Shown here piece by piece: positions 61,818 to 64,000 of a stretch of DNA of 64,000 bases (within the stretch, counting starts at the first letter, position 1; the number at the start of each line of letters is the position of its first letter). This DNA is from Paludibacteraceae bacterium. Its GTDB lineage: Bacteria; Bacteroidota; Bacteroidia; Bacteroidales; Paludibacteraceae. A program made the position numbers and the translations under genes. The stretch lies in the NCBI GenBank assembly GCA_017450685.1, contig JAFSTB010000010.1, positions 1 through 64,000 on the forward strand, given 5' to 3'. Below the pieces are notes generated by a model. The model was not told the origin of the DNA. It saw only the letters and a program-made list of their open reading frames with translations, and searched no databases.

Positions 61818-61865
61818 TTTGGCAGGATATTGCCATTTTTGGCAGAGAAACGGACATATTGGCAG
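61818..61865 (+). promoter_or_regulatory. Three TTTGGCAG boxes at 20-bp spacing (upstream activator sites)
   Basis: TTTGGCAG at 61818-61825 and 61838-61845 and ATTGGCAG at 61858-61865, exactly 20 bases apart (two helical turns). The first also forms an inverted pair with TGCCA at 61831-61835. They lie 24 to 64 bases upstream of the sigma-54 site, suitable for an enhancer-binding protein. Confidence 0.55.
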
Positions 61866-61888
61866 ACCATTTGCAGCACCTTCTCCAT

Positions 61889-61904
61889 TGGCATATATCT
61901 TGCA
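61889..61904 (+). promoter_or_regulatory. Sigma-54 promoter of hsp20
   Basis: TGGCA, 6 bases, TTGCA: GG and GC are 12 bases apart as required for -24/-12. It matches the sigma-54 consensus at the conserved positions. Transcription should start about 12 bases past the -12 element, leaving a leader of about 100 bases. There is no TAnnTTTG box in this gap on the plus strand. Confidence 0.65.
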
Positions 61905-62014
61905 TAAGTTAGGGTGTAAACGCAAAGCGCAAGCAACGCTAGTCACAAGACAAACGCACGCTACGTTACTACGCTACAGATTGTTTAACCACTTAAAAAT
62001 TAGGAGACAAGATT

Positions 62015-62461
62015 ATGAAACCTGCAATCTATCGTAGAAACAGTTGGCTTCCTTCAAACGGATGGTTCCCGACAGTGTTTGATGAGTTTTTGAACAGCGA
62101 CATGCTGAACACCGCTAATAATGTTGCACCATCGGTCAATGTCAAAGAAAATGAACATTCGTATGTTGTCGAATTGGCTGCACCTGGTGTTAAGAAAGAG
62201 TACTGCCGAGTACACGTGGACGAAGAGCATAACCTCTGCGTCGCCATCGAAAACAAATTCGAGCACAAAGAGGAAGATAAACACTCACATTATCTCAGAC
62301 GCGAGTTTGCATATACCAATTTTGAGCAGAAATACACTCTGCCTGATAATGTGGACGAAGCCAAAATCAGCGCAAAAGTGGAAGATGGTATATTGACTAT
62401 CGAACTACCTAAAATCAAACGCGAAGAAGGCAAAAACGGTCGTCAGATAGCCATCTCATAA
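62015..62461 (+). CDS. Small heat shock protein (Hsp20/alpha-crystallin)
   Basis: A 148-residue ATP-independent holdase that keeps unfolding proteins soluble as an oligomer. The alpha-crystallin domain spans about 38-135 (SVNVKENEHSYVVELAAPGV to VEDGILTIELPK, with the GILTIELP hallmark), flanked by an aromatic N-terminal arm. ATG 62015 is preceded by AGGAG (62002-62006), a true Shine-Dalgarno site 8 bases away, unusual in this phylum. With the sigma-54 promoter upstream and a terminator after it, it is a single, tightly controlled stress gene. Confidence 0.93.
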   Translation: MKPAIYRRNSWLPSNGWFPTVFDEFLNSDMLNTANNVAPSVNVKENEHSYVVELAAPGVKKEYCRVHVDEEHNLCVAIENKFEHKEEDKHSHYLRREFAYTNFEQKYTLPDNVDEAKISAKVEDGILTIELPKIKREEGKNGRQIAIS

Positions 62462-62493
62462 ACGCCCTTTTACATTCGATTAGCATTAAAAAA

Positions 62494-62517
62494 CAGAGAC
62501 ACTGATTAGTGCCTCTG
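62494..62517 (+). terminator. Terminator of hsp20
   Basis: A 10-base stem with one mismatch (62494-62503 and 62508-62517), 4-base loop, followed by CTTTTCTGTTT. It is preceded by an A-run, so it can also act on the convergent gene. Confidence 0.65.
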
Positions 62518-62552
62518 CTTTTCTGTTTGAAAACATAAGTCCAATATGCTAA

Positions 62553-62939
62553 TTAGAGAATTTTTTCTTGAGTGGCAATACCATGCAATGTGGCCACACA
62601 AAGATAAGATATAGGCAATGTGGTCATAAACCCTGATGCTTCGTCTATATTGGTGTCGTATATAACCCAGAAGTCAGCTTGCAACAAGAGGGAATGGTTT
62701 GCCATCAACCAGCCTAATTCGATGATATTGACCGGTTCGATAACGAGAAACGACAACCATGCAAAGGACGTAAGGCTTTTGGTGTCAGAGAAAACAATGG
62801 CAAGGAGATATAATATGCCGAAAGCGATATTTACTATTCTAAAGGTACTGTTAGCACCGTTAGCGTTGTACAAACAAAGGGCAGGTACAAGTGTTAGGAG
62901 GACACCCCATAATAAAAAGAGAACAACTTTCTTATCCAT
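62553..62939 (-). CDS. Small four-helix membrane protein, unknown function
   Basis: A 128-residue hydrophobic protein with about four membrane segments (VVLFLLWGVLLTLVPALCLY; IVNIAFGILYLLAIVF; SFAWLSFLVIEPVNIIELGWL; TLPISYLCVATLHGI). There is no cleavable signal and I recognise no family. The plus-strand frame of similar length here is its shadow; the minus strand has the promoter and hydrophobic pattern. The promoter lies about 140 bases upstream, giving a long leader. Confidence 0.65.
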   Translation of the reverse strand: MDKKVVLFLLWGVLLTLVPALCLYNANGANSTFRIVNIAFGILYLLAIVFSDTKSLTSFAWLSFLVIEPVNIIELGWLMANHSLLLQADFWVIYDTNIDEASGFMTTLPISYLCVATLHGIATQEKIL

Positions 62940-63078
62940 AAAAAACGTGAGACTTGACGGTCTATTAAAATATTCCGGATTTCAACAATCCAAATTCGTA
63001 GCCTAATGCTTTAGGGAACTTTAAATGTTCCTGCAATATAATGTAAAATTTTGTACACCTACAACTCTCAAAACGGTG

Positions 63079-63109
63079 CAAAGGTAATGCAATTTACACT
63101 AAATGACAA
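63079..63109 (-). promoter_or_regulatory. Promoter of the small membrane protein gene
   Basis: On the minus strand: TTG (63109-63107), 20 bases, TACCTTTG (63086-63079). The 62940-63072 leader contains a GGAAC/GTTCC hairpin with a 7-base loop. I see no long reading frame in it. Confidence 0.6.
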
Positions 63110-63137
63110 TTTTTTTCGCGATTTGAAAAAATTCCCG

Positions 63138-63449
63138 TAACTTTGCAGCCGAAAGTTGCAAAAGCGTAAAAATCGCTAAAAGCGCAAAGCGTTGCGCAGA
63201 CATATTCATAAAGCGTTTACACGCTTGTAATCTGACTATTCGAAATGTAGGAAGTTTCAATAATAGTTATTCAGAGAACAAGTAAAGTAGATGCTCACGA
63301 GTGTACAACTCGCCCACACTATAGGATACTATATCCTTTAGTGTGTTGGCGGATATATACACGACGCGAGTTTCTGTCTGCCATCTGATAACTAAGGCAT
63401 TTCCTACAGCCTCGAATAGCGGATAACAATCAGTTATTCGCGTTTTTTT
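63138..63449 (+). ncRNA. Candidate structured RNA or leader of gtrA
   Basis: On the plus strand TAACTTTG (63138-63145) is a full -7 box, although its -33 is poor. Downstream are hairpins at 63182-63197 (6 bp), 63211-63226 (5 bp) and 63316-63344 (13-base arms, one mismatch, 3-base loop), and a terminator-like CGAATA/TATTCG hairpin (63413-63440) followed by seven Ts (63443-63449). A transcript of about 300 bases could be a small RNA or an attenuated gtrA leader. It resembles no RNA family I know. The pattern may be chance or the trace of a decayed gene. Confidence 0.28.
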
Positions 63450-63458
63450 ATGTATCAC
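63267..63458 (-). pseudogene. PAS-domain fragment
   Basis: A minus-strand frame from GTG 63458 to a stop at 63267 encodes 63 residues. NALVIRWQTETRVVYIS, then ANTLKDIVSYSVGEL, follows the core of a PAS sensor domain (I/V-x-R-W, V-x-Y-I-S-x-N, GYS-x-x-EL). A real PAS domain would continue for about 50 more residues, but the frame ends, with no partner domain on either side. No promoter precedes it. Probably the remnant of a sensor protein; a chance frame cannot be excluded. Confidence 0.4.
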
Positions 63459-63484
63459 ATTGTATGGTGTAAAAAGCAGAACAG

Positions 63485-63898
63485 ATGATAACAGACTCAA
63501 TCAAGGCATTATATTACAGATTTCGCCACCTTATTCTTTACGGAATAATAGGTGGACTATGTTCGGGTTTGGATTTCGTAGTATATTCATTACTATGCCA
63601 TTATGAAGTGATTCCATACCTTTGGGCTAATGTGATAAGTATTCACATAGGTATCTTTACTTCTTTTGCTCTTAACAGAAGCGTCAATTTCAAGGTCAAA
63701 GACAAGACCTCTCGCCGCTTTCTTACTTTTTATATCGTTGGTTTGACCGGGTTAGGAATATCAACCCTTCTGCTGTGGATAATGGTGGATACGGCGCATT
63801 GGAATGAGATATTGTGCAAACTCATTACCATCATTGCTGTGGCTTTGGTGCAGTTTATACTCAACAAGTATATTACATTCAAAACGATTAACCGATGA
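63485..63898 (+). CDS. GtrA-family membrane protein
   Basis: A 137-residue protein with four membrane helices (LILYGIIGGLCSGLDFVVYSLL; LWANVISIHIGIFTSFAL; FLTFYIVGLTGLGISTLLLW; LITIIAVALVQFILNKYI) and the family NRSVNFK and NKYITFK loops. GtrA-like proteins are thought to help flip polyprenyl-linked sugars. It overlaps the next glycosyltransferase by 4 bases (ATGA), the usual pairing with a dolichol-phosphate-mannose synthase-like enzyme. Confidence 0.9.
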   Translation: MITDSIKALYYRFRHLILYGIIGGLCSGLDFVVYSLLCHYEVIPYLWANVISIHIGIFTSFALNRSVNFKVKDKTSRRFLTFYIVGLTGLGISTLLLWIMVDTAHWNEILCKLITIIAVALVQFILNKYITFKTINR

Positions 63899-64000
63899 AA
63901 GAGTCTGTTTACTTTGTTATGCCTGCTTATAATGAAGAGGCTAACATAGAGGATGTTATCGTTCAGTGGCATCCTGTTTGCGAGCGAATTAACGCAGAGG
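63895..64000 (+). CDS. Family 2 glycosyltransferase, 5' end only
   Basis: The gene starts at ATG 63895 inside the gtrA stop and runs out of the window after 35 codons. The visible N-terminus, VYFVMPAYNEEANIEDVI, is that of DPM1/GtrB-like glycosyltransferases, which transfer a sugar from a nucleotide to polyprenyl phosphate. The partnership with GtrA supports this. Confidence 0.82.
   Translation, partial: MKESVYFVMPAYNEEANIEDVIVQWHPVCERINAE

Noticed and set aside
62620..63006. 128-codon plus-strand frame opposite the small membrane protein
   Set aside because: Same length as the minus-strand gene but basic and without structure; the minus strand has a matching promoter and four hydrophobic segments.
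1..64000. tRNA, rRNA, CRISPR, insertion sequences or prophage
   Set aside because: I looked for tRNA T-arm-like motifs, regularly spaced repeats, transposase or integrase motifs and found none. A covariance search (tRNAscan-SE, Infernal) was not possible here.

Overview
The window reads as chromosomal DNA of an uncultured-type member of the Bacteroidales (phylum Bacteroidota). The evidence is a SusC/SusD pair, Bacteroidetes-type promoters (TTTG or TTG, about 20 bases, then TAnnTTTG), few Shine-Dalgarno sites, a non-canonical EF-G paralogue, a short lysine-type 3-phosphoglycerate dehydrogenase, and secreted proteins with the short C-terminal tail common in this order. I see no rRNA, tRNA, CRISPR, integrase, transposase or phage genes.

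Layout. 1-4.5 kb: the end of a secreted repeat protein, facing a minus-strand aroB-HAD-recQ operon. 4.5-8.1 kb: EF-G2, a small secreted protein and a SpoU-type methyltransferase with a repeat insertion. 8.1-11.7 kb: a minus-strand envelope operon (cdsA, lipid A-type acyltransferase, glycosyltransferase, deacetylase), fired from a symmetrical divergent promoter shared with an acidic orphan protein. 12-15.4 kb: an NAPE-PLD-like hydrolase, serS, rpmA and rplU. 15.5-22.9 kb: a glycan operon (DegT aminotransferase, NTP_transf_5, FemAB-like, DUF354, NDP-sugar dehydrogenase) and a secreted protein. 22.9-32.9 kb: folD, then a minus-strand glycan-uptake locus (sugar symporter, lipoprotein, SusC, SusD, a protein with three starch-binding-like modules) with no glycosidase. 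33-47.2 kb: a tightly packed plus-strand run: recQ, rimO, HU, an HU-transmembrane-LysM protein, uvrA, an ABC-F ATPase, a deacetylase, two glycosyltransferases and an EF-hand membrane protein. 47.2-55 kb: a carboxyltransferase, serC-X-serA, a GH3 beta-glucosidase and MscS. 55-59.8 kb: a TetR regulator and a two-gene acyl-CoA dehydratase activase system. 60-62.5 kb: an acyl-ACP thioesterase, a metallo-beta-lactamase/rubredoxin fusion, and hsp20 behind a sigma-54 promoter. 62.5-64 kb: a small membrane protein, a structured intergenic region with a PAS-domain remnant, GtrA and the start of a glycosyltransferase.

The strongest leads are the HU-TM-LysM protein, which could tie DNA to the cell wall; the sigma-54 promoter of hsp20 with three upstream boxes exactly 20 bp apart; the mirror-image divergent promoter at 11.65 kb; and the split activase operon. 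Functions are assigned from motifs read by eye; no database search was run.
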